A DNA stretch of 64,000 nucleotides from Chloranthus sessilifolius (lineage: Eukaryota > Streptophyta > Magnoliopsida > Chloranthales > Chloranthaceae), in the NCBI GenBank assembly GCA_021018995.1, contig JAJIZI010000024.1, positions 124,001-188,000 of the forward strand, read 5' to 3'. The notes beneath the pieces are model-generated. The model was not told the origin of the DNA. It worked only from the letters and a program-made list of their open reading frames with translations, and searched no databases. The translations under genes and the position numbers were made by a program. This document shows positions 33,849 to 44,882 of the stretch, piece by piece; position 1 is the stretch's first letter, and each line of letters opens with the position of its first letter.

Positions 33849-36122
33849 AGACGAATTATTTAATTATAAATTTTCAATAACGAAATGCAATAAAAAATAA
33901 ATCATAAAATTGCTTACTAGGTATTTTGGATTCTCTTTGTCGAACCATAATTTCTCTTCCGAACATCTCTTGAGCATTCTTGTATCGGTTGAAAGAGTTG
34001 CTAATCCGATCTTGCTCGTCTTTGTCCGGAACCATTTTTTCTAAAACATCAAGGAAACCACTAATAGCGCTTCTGCTTTTGGATAAGAGAAATAGACTGC
34101 GAGATTTAGGAGGAATGCGGCGGAATACAACGGGCTTGTCATTTGGACACCCCATCTCTTCTTAATAATGTTAATAATGAGTTGATAGAGACGAGATTTG
34201 TACATATTATTATAATTAATTTTTTCTATTGCTTTCTTCGTAAAACTATAGATATAGCCCATAGTCGTCTTCTCATCACCATCAACCAATCGTAGTACTT
34301 CTACGATTTGTTGCGAGTCTCTAAGTGATTGTGCAACATTATTCCAAAAGGAGTTTGTTAAGATGGTTTGTGCCACCCACTTTCTTTCGGCCTTCTTTGA
34401 CCAAGGTCCATTCCTCCAATGGGTGGAAGTTACGAAGTTTCTTAGCTCATCTCTTTTAACATATATACTTTGTAATGTCAAGAAGGCCGTAGCAAAACGG
34501 GTGATGATGGGGCATTGCAAATTACTCCCCATTGCATTACGCATGTGGAGTAGAAGTGTATGCTTATACATATACACTACTACCTTCGTAGTGTTAGCTA
34601 CGGTTTTAATGTGCACTTTTCCTATGTGTTTTAAGATCAAGTCTAAGCAATGGGCTGCACATGGGGTCCAATATATGTGTGGTCGCCGTTTCATTATTAG
34701 TCTGCCCGCGGTCACCAAGTTTGTCGCATTGTTCGTGACAGCTTGGACAATATATTGTGCACCAATATCCTTTTCTATCATCTCATCTATGAGGGAAAAT
34801 AGATATTCAGCCGTGTGAGAATGAGCCGAAGCATCTTCGGATTTAATGAACATAGTTCTGGTAAGACAATTTGCAAAAAAGTTCATGATTGACCTACGGG
34901 CCTATCGGTTCAACCGTCGGTCATTAGTGAGGGAGGTTTTAAGCCGGATCCAAATTGTCCAAGAGCTTCAACCATTGCTTTGAAGCTCTTTAACTTTACG
35001 GCATTGAATGCAATACCGGTTTGGTATATCCACTTAATCACGTATTGAATGGTATCGGGTCGGTCCTTAGCTTTAAACCTATTTTCTATGGTGGTTTTGG
35101 CCGATCCCTTACCCCTAGCGTCTACCACACCCTCGAAATGTGATCTACAACAGAAGAATTTATTTATTCCCTTCCCCTTTCCACCACGTGCTCTTTTAGA
35201 GGGTGGTGGTCTTGCACCACTACGAGCTGTGGAGAGAGTAGATCTATCATGTTATTTTTCCCCATCTTCATCATCATAGCATTGTTGTAAAATCACTCTG
35301 TCATTATGTTTCGTCCTCGAAGTCTTATCCATCCATTCCATGACCCCTTTTCGAATCTCCGGCGTGACTTTTGGACATGCCTTTGCATTCGATCCGAGTT
35401 GCCAAGCAAGGTGTTGCTTGTGTCTCCCTATTCCCCCATGCTTTCATAGGGGCATAGGGTACATTGGACTTTATTTTTTTTCGTTACACTCTTGTAACAT
35501 CCATATTTCCATCCCGGATCAGTCGAATTTGTCGGCCTAAGAGTGTCATTGGAGAATGTAGACATAATGACAACGTAATTTAAATAAGTGGGTGGAGAGT
35601 GGAGACTACATTAAAAAAAGAAAAAAATTGAAAGAAATGAGGTGTAATAAGGAGGAAAAACAATTAAACAAAATTTAATAGGAATTATAAATTAATTTCT
35701 AACTCTTGAATCCTTGAATCTTTGATTCTTGAAGTGATTTCTTCCCTCTTTGCTTGAAGAATGATGGTTGAAGCTCCTTGCTTAGTTAACTACAAAAAAG
35801 TGCAAAAGGAATTATCAACAAAGTAGAGAGAGAGAGAGAGAGCGCTCTAAACACTAAAAAAACGACTAAAGAGACACAAATCATACTTTGGATGGATGTG
35901 GTAAGGATTAGGAAGAGGAACCCCCTATTTATAAGCTTTGAGGAGGCTTAAAAAACCAAAAAAAAGCAAATAAGCTCCAATGGTCATATTTCTGACCGTT
36001 GGAATTGTATGCGATCACGTACTGTCAAAATCTCATATGCCATCACTGCATATGTGATTTTGACTTACAGGACCGCATATGCGATCGCATAATCGCATAT
36101 GCGGTCGCCTTTGACAACAATG
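32630..36122 (-). mobile_element. hAT-2: complete hAT transposon, 3,493 bp
   Basis: The ends CAGTGTTGTCAAACCGCA and, inverted, CATTGTTGTCAAAGGCGA are terminal inverted repeats. GGTGAGAC at 32622-32629 and 36123-36130 is an exact 8-bp target duplication. Subterminal CGCATATGCG-type palindromes occur at both ends (32644-32675 and 36000-36110). A (TA)n run lies at 33798-33845 within an intron. The minus-strand transposase runs from 35565 to about 32990. The target is the LINE that surrounds it. Confidence 0.93.
32988..35565 (-). pseudogene. hAT-2 transposase, near-complete but frameshifted
   Basis: The start at 35565 (MSTFSNDTLRPTNSTDPGWK) leads into a BED zinc finger with VQCTLC, then, after one frameshift near 35440, GIGRHKQHLAWQLGSNAKAC. 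The core at 34886-34041 holds VTNNATNLVTAGRL, YWTPCAAHCLDLIL and RFATAFLTLQS. The dimerisation domain at about 33780-33640 (VADWWLSYGVDSVTKC, CERNWSTFEM) keeps the Trp lost in hAT-1. The acidic tail (EEEEEEEEDE, polyglycine) ends near 32988. Exons are separated by AT-rich introns. Several stops between 35130 and 34890 indicate further damage. Confidence 0.85.
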
Positions 36123-36959
36123 GGTGAGACCGGGGTCGAGCTAAAATTTGTAGGGTTTTGTCTGGCAGCTGGTAGAATTGGGCTAGTTTGAGTTCGATTA
36201 GGGCGTTAGGAGGAATTGTAGTGGTTCATAATATGGCCTTTTGGAGGTGGAGGAACGTTGGGATTTTTTTTTTGTTTTTAAAGTTTAAAATGAAGGATAT
36301 TATAAAAATGCGGGACTTCACCGAATACTGATGGTAGAAGGAACGACTTGGCTTTGCCTGTGAGGGGGATTCAAGATTTTGCGGATTCTATCAGGGCTTG
36401 TGCTTTTGATTGATCAACCTAGGGGGGAGATGCTTCACTTGGTCTAGTATGTAGGATGGATCGATTATAACAAGGCTTGACCAATTCCTCTACGTGCAGG
36501 AATCCGCGAGAGGGGGTGTGGGGAGGTGGACCTTTTTCCAAACATGTTGGTGGATGGCTAAGCGAGACCAGTTTCTGACCACACCCTCAATGCCAAAATG
36601 TGATAACATTGGGTGAGGACCATCACCATTTAGATTTGAAACTATGGTTGAAAAATGAAAGCTTCTATGAGCTGATAAGTTTGTGTCTTTGGAGATAAGG
36701 GGCAGCGCTGAATTTATACTAACTATCAAGTTGATAAAGTTGGAAGAGGAGATTAAGTAGTGGAATGTTGAGGTTTTTAGTTTGGTGAAAAAGGCTAAAG
36801 AGGGGTTCTTGCTAAGTTCGAATATTTAAATGAAATTGAAGAAGATAGGCTTTTTGTTGAGGCTAAAGTGCGAGAGAGAGGTTGACTGAAAGATGAGCAC
36901 AACTAGAAAATACGTCGAAATGAAGATTTCTTTGAATTATACTACAATAACTCAATTGG

Positions 36960-37440
36960 GAGAGTTCTAAATTCCACTTTTATTATGCTTATTCTCAAGA
37001 AAGGAGGGACAGAAAAGATTGGTGATTTAGACCCATTTTCCTGGTGGGATGTATATAAGATCGTTGCGAAAGTCCACACTATTAGGTTAAAGAGGGTAAT
37101 TGAAATGGTGACGTCAGATTATCCAAGGTCTTCATCATGAGAGGGGAACTTACGAATGTGGCGGTCGTGCATGATGTTCTTGATTCGAGGCATAAGGCCA
37201 AATCTCCTGACATTGTTTGGAAGGTCAACATGACCAAAGCGTATGATAGGGTAAGTTGGAAGTTTCTTGATTATATGTTGGGGTTTGGAGGGAGATGCAG
37301 GGGTTGGATGAAGGCGTGTTACTGCTCCACTTGGTTTCGGTTATGATTAATGGATCTTTGTGCGACTACTTCAAAAGCTCAGAGGTTTTAGGCAAGGTGA
37401 CCCTCTCTCATTTCTGTTTTAATATTATGGGAAAAACTTT
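36960..37440 (+). pseudogene. LINE reverse transcriptase domain
   Basis: Across frames the text reads NSTFIMLILKKGGTEKIGDL, VYKIVAKVHTIRLKRVIE, VWKVNMTKAYDRVSWKFLDY (in the frame at 37137-37346) and FRQGDPLS. These match RT motifs of plant L1 elements in order: the ILKK/GDFRPIS motif, KVLANRLK, the DIEKAYD catalytic block (here NMTKAYD) and LRQGDPLSPFLF. The YADD motif is absent because homology stops near 37510, where the truncated hAT begins. Confidence 0.85.
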
Positions 37441-37539
37441 TAGTAGACTCTTGCAAAGGGCGGTAACTTGAGGTATTTCAATAGTTTCAAGGCTGATAGA
37501 GAGGGCATGTAACTTAAGTGTCATATGATCTGTTTATTG

Positions 37540-39065
37540 ATATGTGGGTTATTGTATTCCATCTTTGTAGATTGACATATTCCGCAAGAGACGTGGGTCA
37601 TTTGGGACCTCGTTGGCGCAATTCCAAATCAAGTACGATAAACCTGCTAATTGGTGGATGTATTATGGAGGTGATGGCCTGATACTAAGGCAGGTTGCAA
37701 TGAGGGTTTTATCGCAAACATGTTCCTCGTCCAACTGCCAGCGGAATTGGAACACCTTCTCTCTCATTCACACGAAGACAAGGAATAGGCTAACTATGAA
37801 ACGATTGGAAAAGTTAGTCTGCTGCCACTACAACATGCGATTAATGGCCATGAATATGCAGAGGACCAATCGTGGTAAGCAATTATATGAAGTCTTAGTT
37901 CATACAATTTTTATTTGATCTAATTGATGAGGCATATACTAATTCATCTATCATATTCTACCTTACAGATAGTGAATATTTTGATCCCATCCAGTTGGAT
38001 TATATATTCACGGAGGATGGCCTTTTGAATCAGTGGATCGAAGAGAGAGAAGAGCCAGTGTTGGATACTGAGGGCACCGCATGGCTAGATAATACTGAAA
38101 GAGTAGCGGAGGAGCAGGCTTCCCAACCACCGAGGCGGAAAAGAAGATTGAATCGTCATTCAGTGGTTGGATCTGATGACGAAACGCAGCTCATTAGTGA
38201 GAATGACGACGATGGAGGTGATGGTGGGGGTGATGATGGAGACGATGAAATCCACGCTGGCACTAGTGGTGGAGCGGATGATGTTGATCCTTATTCTTAT
38301 GGAGGCATTGCCGCATGGGATGATGAGCCGGGAACAATGTATGACACTCCTACATTTAGAGGTGGAGGGGTTGAAGGAAGAGGAGCGTTAGAATCTTACC
38401 AAACACCACCACCACAAGGTCCACAAGATGATGTGGGTTATATGACTTCTAGCTTCGGGGAATTTAGTTTGCAAAACACCGAAGATTCAGCAACCAGCAA
38501 CCTATACTATCGGCCTCAACCATCCTACCCCGGGCCATAGGACTTCGTTGGTCAAATTTTTGGAGGACCAACCTTTACCTATTACACTGAGCCACATTCG
38601 TCGCTAATGCCTCAGTTTCAAGGGGGCACATATGATCATGAGTATGAATATGGCCAACATTATAGGGAAAACTCGCGCACCGATGATGATCACGAGGGCC
38701 AAGAACCACCACGAAATTCAATGTGGCTTTAAAGTAAGTTTTTCATGTACAATATACCTTTTAATTTTGATCATGAGTCATGTACAATGAAATTTAGGTT
38801 ATGTGTTGATAAAATTATGAAATGTGCATCAAATAAGCCTTAAATAAATTTTAAAAAAAGTTGAAAGAAATAGAAAATCATTAAATTTATTTTTCTTGAT
38901 TTTTTTAGTATTTTTTGGGATTTTTTGGAAAAAAAAAAATTTCAATGTATCAAACCGATACATTCAATGTATCACCGATACACTGGATGTATCGGCCGAC
39001 ACCTGGTACGTATCGTCCTGGAGGGCAGGACGATACGTATCGGAAAACCGGTATTTGAACCCATG
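37540..39065 (+). mobile_element. Truncated hAT related to hAT-1 (3' end only)
   Basis: Sequence from about 37540 matches the last part of hAT-1 in inverted orientation and ends CCGGTATTTGAACCCATG at 39065, the same terminus as the left end of hAT-1 with small changes. The N-terminal two thirds and the opposite end are missing. A second hAT-like end (GATTTTGAACCATG) lies 68 bp further right at 39120-39133. Confidence 0.82.
37571..38732 (+). pseudogene. hAT transposase C-terminal exons (truncated copy)
   Basis: An exon at 37571-37874 (acceptor TTTGTAG, donor GTAAGC) encodes the dimerisation domain with NWWMYYGGDGLI-like and SSSNCQRNWNTFSLIHTKTR text. A second exon at 37969-38732 (acceptor CCTTACAG) encodes the acidic, glycine-rich tail and the terminal EGQEPPRNSMWL. 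A TAG at 38538-38540 breaks the second exon. The exon-intron borders here are intact and serve as reference for those damaged in hAT-1. No N-terminal exons precede it. Confidence 0.85.
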
Positions 39066-39449
39066 GTATAGGCCAATAAGTATTGTTAGGGCCTTGAACG
39101 GTATGTACCGGTAAGCTGAGATTTTGAACCATGGGCAAAAGGTTCGGGAGGGTGGGAGAGGACTGAGGCACTTTTTGGGTCCTTGTTTTAAGGCTAATAT
39201 GGAGGTGATGATGACAGTTGGCTGATAAAGCTGTCGAGAAATGGTTGGGGATATGCGTGTTGGAGAGGAGTATGCTCTGTTAGAGAAAAATCTAGCTATG
39301 TATCACGTTTGAATGGAGAGATAGTAACTGAATCAATATTTGGCACGGCTTTTGGTTGGGGGATTAAGTGCTGGAGGTTATATTCATTTATAACAGTGAA
39401 TAAGGAAGTCCGGATAGGGGAAATTGGTTGTGGGCCGAATGTTGAGAAA

Positions 39450-40012
39450 TATTGGAGGTCAACCTTAGACGCAATTTTAGGGATGAGGAATTTTGGAAGT
39501 ACTTAGATCTGATGAAAGTGTTGTATCAGTGTAGACCTAATGAAAGTGGTCTAGATAGGAGAGTTTGGAATCCTGTAAATAAGGGGTTTACTCTGTCTAA
39601 TTGTTTTACAAGGTTCTTAATGAAGCTCATGTGGCATAAATTGACCGGAAGGATGTTTCGAAAATTTAATCACCGCCAAGAATTCAGCATTCAAGAAAGT
39701 GTTAATTGTGGATCAGCTGGTTAAGAGAGGTATGAGGCTGATGAATGGCTGTGTTGTGTGTGGCAGAAATGAAGAGAGTTACAATCACCTGCTTCTACAT
39801 TGTAAGGTGGCTAGGAAGGTCTGAAGTTGGGTGTTTCACGTCTTTGGAATGACCTGGACTATCCCGAGGTCTTGCCATGTCATGTTGAGTGTGTGGAGAG
39901 GGGTGAGGCTCCCTGGAATATTATGGAAGGCGGTCTCGTTGGCAGTTACGTGTTCACTTTGGTTGAAAGGAATGATGAGATTTTCATGGTTGGGGGGATT
40001 GTCAGGTCCTGA
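39450..40012 (+). pseudogene. LINE C-terminal zinc-binding domain
   Basis: Frames read NLRRNFRDEEFWKYLDLM, then VWNPVNKGFTLSNCFTRFL and, after a frame change, HLLLHCKVARKVW with VFGMTWTIPRSCHVML. This is the zf-RVT region of plant LINEs, which ends ORF2. It is interrupted by stops. Confidence 0.75.
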
Positions 40013-40310
40013 TGATTAAAAAAAAAATCACGGAGTATGTGGGGCAAAAGCCAAATCTAAAGTCCAACAGATGGGGGATGTTACTATCAGGGAGAAGTTG
40101 GATGAATTTATGGGTACCGTGTGCTGTGGATAGCTGTTTTTGTGCCTGGGTAGGGATGGTGGGCTGTGGGGTTCTTGTTTCTACGTTAGCCTGAGCTGTC
40201 GTCTCTGCCTTTCTGTTTTCTTTTTTTTTTTCTTTCTAGCATCTCTCTAACGTCAGGTATGTCTTTATAGCCTCTATTATCTTTAAATACATTTATTACT
40301 GATAAAAAAA

Positions 40311-42147
40311 TGTAAACAATTTTTTGTTTTTGTTTTTTTTTTTTTAAAACCTAAACAATAAATATTCGGTCATTGATCTGTGGTCTTAGATATGCGATTA
40401 GAGTGGCTTAAGCCCACGGCTAAGAGGAAATCACAAAACATAGACAATAACCACACATTGAACAACTATGCTAGTGAGTTGTCTACCCTTCTAGGCTTAC
40501 TTGGAACTGGATAGTAAGTTCTTGAGATCCGTGCTATATCACATCTCTTGACTTCCTACAGGTTAGCTCATGACCTTATTCTTGCGACAACAATAATGTT
40601 ACAACACCTCGTAAAGAAATTAAAAAGCCAACCAACAATGCAAAAATAATCATGAGAGTCTGTTATTTTATTTTTTATAATATATGTATGTGTATAAATA
40701 TTTTTTTTGGTTGGTGGATGGGGGGCGGAACACTGAAAATCTCAGGATTAAGGTTGTGCCAAATAAATAGCTGATTATTTGGCTAATTTGGCAAGTCGCT
40801 GATGTATATGTGATTATTATTATTTTTACTGAATTTTACCAAATTTAATTAAGATGAAACATGCATATGCATTTATACATGAATTTTGTAATTACAAATT
40901 TTCCTTTCATCAATCACCCCATAGCTTATTTTGTTTGTTAAAAACATTATTCTAACTTGAAATACCTAACATATTGTTATATTTTTTATTATTCTTTGAT
41001 TTTACAAAGTTTTATTGAATTTGTCCAAATGGACCGAATCATTTTTGTATTGCGACTCTTTGACTATGGTGCAAAGTAGGCCAATCGAGAAACGAAAGGA
41101 TAACGAAAATAATCCATTAATGAAGATAGACTTTCTAGCACACCAGGTCCAGCAGTTGAGTGTATCGGTCTCCATTGGTACCTAGTCTATGAGCTTCTCA
41201 CTCGTCTGAGTCTTTCTTTTAGGGCTGTTTGGCGTGACTTTTCAAGGCCTTGGAATCAATATTGTCCCCGCGAAGTGATTCACGACTCGCAAAGTTGTTT
41301 GTTGATGTGACGACTTATAGTTTATTTCTCTCCCTAAAAACCTGAATGTACACCTCAAATATTCCTATTTTTAAGTTGATCTAATATCGATGTTGGCTGA
41401 GTTAGCTATTGATGTCAAAATTATAATCCTTGATATGCTCATGCCATTAGGCACCATGATGCCACTCCTTGAAGCTGGCATTAAGCTTTGAAGGTACGGA
41501 TGGTTAGCTTTCGGTTATAACTTCAAACAGTTATTTAGTTATCAAATTTATTAAGAACTTAAGGGAAATTTAAAAAAAAATCAAGGAGCATTACCATTCA
41601 AGATGTAGTTGTTTTGTCAAAGTGTATTCAAGTTAACTTTCAATCCAACTTGATGAAATTATAGAAGGGAGCCATTACTTGGACAGCCAATGTGTGTACT
41701 TGCACATTCAATGTTTGTCCTTGCACATATGTGTAAAAGAAATCCCTATTTTTTGTTAAAAAAAATTGCCATCATACCCTTAATTATGTGTGAATCAAAG
41801 CATATGATGCGAAATGACCAATGTTTTAAAATTGTGCGCGGACGCACATTGTTTGTGCAAGTGTGGGCTCTTAATTGTAAACCTACTTAGTTTTTTAATG
41901 TTCAAAATTAGGAATACCCCATCTATAACTTGCTCATATTTTATCTTTGAACCCTTTCCATTTGATCTTTAGCTTCTCATTGTTGAAGACTAGTGGTACA
42001 TAAATAACTTATGTACATTGTTTTTCAATCTATCCTCTTAAAATGGTGTATGTAGTACCGACTTGGCTGCTTCATGTAAGGTTTTGGTTTGATTGAGTTC
42101 ATTGTTCTGAATGCAACCTTACCATTTGATCATCATTTATTTTTCAG
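40311..42147. other. Intron sequence before RadA exon c
   Basis: AT-rich intron without coding homology. It contains a small MITE at 41667-41872 and T-rich runs. The last 300 bp lead to the TTTTCAG acceptor of the KNRFG exon. Confidence 0.6.
41667..41872. mobile_element. 206-bp MITE related to the 20997 MITE
   Basis: The left end GGGAGCCATTACTTGG and the inverted right end GAGCCCACACTTGCACAAAC are imperfect inverted repeats. The end GGGAGCCATTACTTG is shared with the 400-bp MITE at 20997. The flanks AATTATAGA and AATTGTAAA may be a decayed 9-bp duplication. Confidence 0.55.
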
Positions 42148-42213
42148 GGGGAAAGATGCTCATCTTATCGTTTGCTTCGATCTGTGAAGAATCGTTTTGG
42201 GTCCACTGACGAG
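42148..42213 (+). CDS. RADA: RadA exon c: KNRFG motif exon
   Basis: This exon encodes 22 residues, GERCSSYRLLRSVKNRFGST followed by DE. KNRFG is the RadA-specific motif, essential for branch migration and ring function in bacterial RadA (family knowledge). The acceptor is TTTTCAG directly before 42148. The donor reads GAG then GTCCTC, a weak 5' splice site that keeps only the GT. Phase 0 at both ends joins it exactly to exons b and d. Confidence 0.92.
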
Positions 42214-42600
42214 GTCCTCTTTGAAATGTTTTTTAATTTTCTTCTCTATGTGCATGTATCTATTTCAATGTCCAGATGCATGGGCCATGCGTGAAAGAGT
42301 CTTTTTTCTTTTCCATAAAGCATTTGGATAAGGGAGAGGTTTTTGTAAAACCTCATTTTTTATAATTACCATTTTGAAAGACTTTGTACGTTGACTAGTG
42401 TTGTTGAAGGTTATCATGTTATCCAAGTACATTATAGCATTTTTGTTATTTTCTTTCTTTCATTTATTTCTGAATGTTTTATGGTGGGAATACTTATGTA
42501 ATTGTTAATATTTTGGATTCTTTGAAATTTAGGTCTCATATTTTGACATTATATCCCCAATGTGTAACAAATTTTTTAGGTTTATCCTGAAACTGGCTCA

Positions 42601-44500
42601 TTTTTTTTTGAGACGGTAACAAAATATATATTAGAAACAAAAGAGAAGAAAATAAATTACAACGAGCGTACCTTGACGGGTAGTAAGATACTACCCAAAA
42701 CACAGGAAAAAAGAAGAAACCAAAAGAACAACAACAACAACGTTACCCCCCAGAGCACCAGCATCCAGGAACCGCAACGAGAGAAAACCAAACCCCAAAT
42801 AGGCGAAAACAGTCCCCTACCCATAGCAATCCTCCGAGGCCCTCAGCAAGTAGTTTGTCCCATTCTTGCACGCGATCCAATTAATCACCATATCTCTGAT
42901 CTCTCTAATAATCAGCGAAGCCGGTCTAGCTTTGCGAGTGAAAATTCTGCAATTTCTTTTCAGCCAGATCGCCCAGAAACCTGCATACACCGTTAGTGGC
43001 CATAGCTCGTTCCTTGAGTCTTCAAGCGTACTCGCTTTCCACATTTCCATCAGTTGGCCAAGCCACCGCGGCATGACCCACTCAATATTGAAGATTTGAA
43101 ATATCTTGCTCCAGATAGATCGCGCAAAAGGGCAATGAAGCAGAATGTGGTCGACCAACTCCGCCCCCCTCATGCAAAGCATATATTTATTGGTTACCGG
43201 GATATTTCTTCTAATAAGTTGGTCCCTCGTAAGAATTTTTCTTTTAGCGCTAGCCAAGCAAAAAACTTAATTTTAGGAGGCATTTTTATCTTCCAGAACC
43301 TGGCCCACGAGCCCCCCTCAGGACTTTCTCTATCTCTCGTTTTAATGCTGTTGTAGAAAGATTTAACCGTGAATCGGCTTTTGGTTGAGTATTTCCACTC
43401 CCTTATATCCTCACGGCCTGAGTGTAGATTCATACCCCCCAGGAGATTCATCAAATTTGAGTATTCTTCCTTCTCCCATTCCCATAATCTGCGCCTCAAC
43501 TGAATATGCCATTCAAAGGAGTTTCCCGAAGTTTGGACAACACTACATACCAAGGCTTCCTTAGCTATCGCAAGATCGAAAATAGTAGGGAACCTTCAGT
43601 ATAAAGGTTGGTCCCCCACCCACACGTCTTTCCATAACCGGATTCGACACCCGTCACCCAACGAGAATTTAGTCCCCTCATGGACATCTAGGGCACAACT
43701 TTTTACAGCCTTCCACCGTCCCGATCTGTGGCTGGGATTCGAAGTATCATCCTCAGGACCTCCGTACTTAGCAGCCGCAATCTGACACCAAAGCTTGTTT
43801 CTTTCTCCCACCTCTCCCATCCGCCACACCCACTTAGCCAGTAGGGCTCTATTAACAATCCTCATATTTCTGATACCAAGACCGCCTTGGTCTTTCGGCA
43901 AACAACAGTCGTCCCATCTAACCAGATGTATCTTCTTCCGGTCCCTGCTCCTTCCCAAAGAAAATTACTAACAATCTTTTCCAGTCTATTGATGACATTC
44001 GTCGGTGCCCACAAGAACGACATCATAAAAACTGGAATAGAAGCAAAAGTTGATTTGATTAGGGTCAGCCTTCTGCCAAAACTTAGCAATTTACTTTTCT
44101 AGGTCGCGAGTTTAACCTGAAATCTGTGAACCACATTGTCCCATAGACGTGTTTTCCTCCCGAATCCCAGCGGGATACCTAAATAAGAAATGGGTAACAA
44201 CATAGTGGTACACCCAATCTTCAAAGCAAGCTGGTCCGTGACCTCCATGGGCGTATTTATACCAGAAAGGGTAGATTTGTGTATGTTGATCCACTGCCCT
44301 GAGATCGCTTCAAAGATCGTGAGCACATCCTTAGTCGCCTTAATTTCCCTGTCGCCATTATTGCCATTGCAGAAAACAATCGTGTCGTCAGCATATTGAA
44401 GATGAGAGATACATGGGCCCGTGTCTGCCGTGGAGAACCCCTTTATCAGGTTAAGATCCTCCGCCTTCTTGAATAGTCTGTGCAGTGCCTGGCTCATTTT
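42601..44500 (-). mobile_element. 5'-truncated LINE in RadA intron c-d
   Basis: The minus-strand LINE begins within RT and ends in a short poly(A) (T run at 42601-42609). CTGGCTCATTTT at 42593-42604 and 44489-44500 is a likely 12-bp target duplication. It overlaps the first codons of the visible frame, as expected at a 5' truncation with microhomology. About 1.9 kb of the ORF2 3' half remains. Confidence 0.88.
42817..44497 (-). pseudogene. LINE ORF2 3' half (RT C-terminus to zf-RVT)
   Basis: Order of motifs: HLQYADDTIVFC (catalytic YADD at 44384-44395), ISYLGIPLGFGRKT, then LSFGRRLTLIKSTFASIPVF after a TAG at 44096-44098 that replaces the conserved Trp of LATWKSK. Next come QGGLGIRNMRIVNRALLAKW, KDVWVGDQPLY with a following stop, the RFTVKSFYNSI block and the zf-RVT end (CMRGAELVDHILLHCPFARS, WAIWLKRNCRIF). 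Frameshifts near 43960 and 43255 add to two nonsense codons. Confidence 0.88.
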
Positions 44501-44882
44501 AAAAAGGTAAAAAGACTCTTAGGAGCAGATTTCCTTCATGAATCACGACTCCTCTATTGATGCTATGGTGGTAGTTAAATTTGATTTTTGATCATCCTTC
44601 TCGCTTATGGCATTTGATAACAATTGCTTGTGTTTTGTGTCTTTAACCAGAAAATCAACCATTCATAGATAAGGCTTGACCTCTTTCCACTACATTGCTG
44701 CTGTGATTATATTTTATTTTATTTTTAAAAATTTTATGTAATTTTATTTTGAACTTTTTTGAAATTATAACAAACAAATGCCGAATAACTGAAAGAAAGG
44801 GAACTCAAACTCTCAAGGAAAACCAAGTATGTGTTATTTTTTTGTAAAGCTTACTATAATGGTGTAGTGGGTGATATATAGC

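Larger units (their letters stand above)
32262..40310 (+). mobile_element. L1-type LINE, split by two hAT insertions
   Basis: Plus-strand LINE sequence is recognisable at 36131-37510 and 39140-40310, and probably at 32262-32629. The 36340-36730 part carries endonuclease C-terminal motifs (FTWSSM, RLDQFLYVQE, PVSDH). RT motifs at 36960-37440 and an RNase-H/zf-RVT-like C-terminus at 39450-40010 follow. The 3' end ATACATTTATTACTGATAAA with an A tract near 40302-40309 is typical of plant L1 tails. hAT-2 (32630-36122) and a truncated hAT (about 37540-39065) lie inside it. Stops and frameshifts are numerous. Confidence 0.75.
14509..42147 (+). other. RadA giant intron (27.6 kb) between exons b and c
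   Basis: Both boundary exons are phase 0 and adjoin in the protein, so everything between is intronic or the gene is broken. The GT donor and the TTTTCAG acceptor are intact. It holds the tandem duplication with solo LTR, the PIF-like and MITE elements, chromovirus C, element D, the LINE and two hAT insertions listed separately. Confidence 0.85.

Noticed and set aside
34363..34818. 151-residue + strand ORF
   Set aside because: It lies antisense to the well-supported DUF659 core of hAT-2 and has no recognisable domain.
37137..37346. Possible independent small gene
   Set aside because: Its sequence matches the LINE RT KAYD block and it is flanked by other RT motifs in shifted frames.
43054..43356. 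100-residue + strand ORF in the RadA intron
   Set aside because: It is antisense to the zf-RVT region of the truncated LINE.
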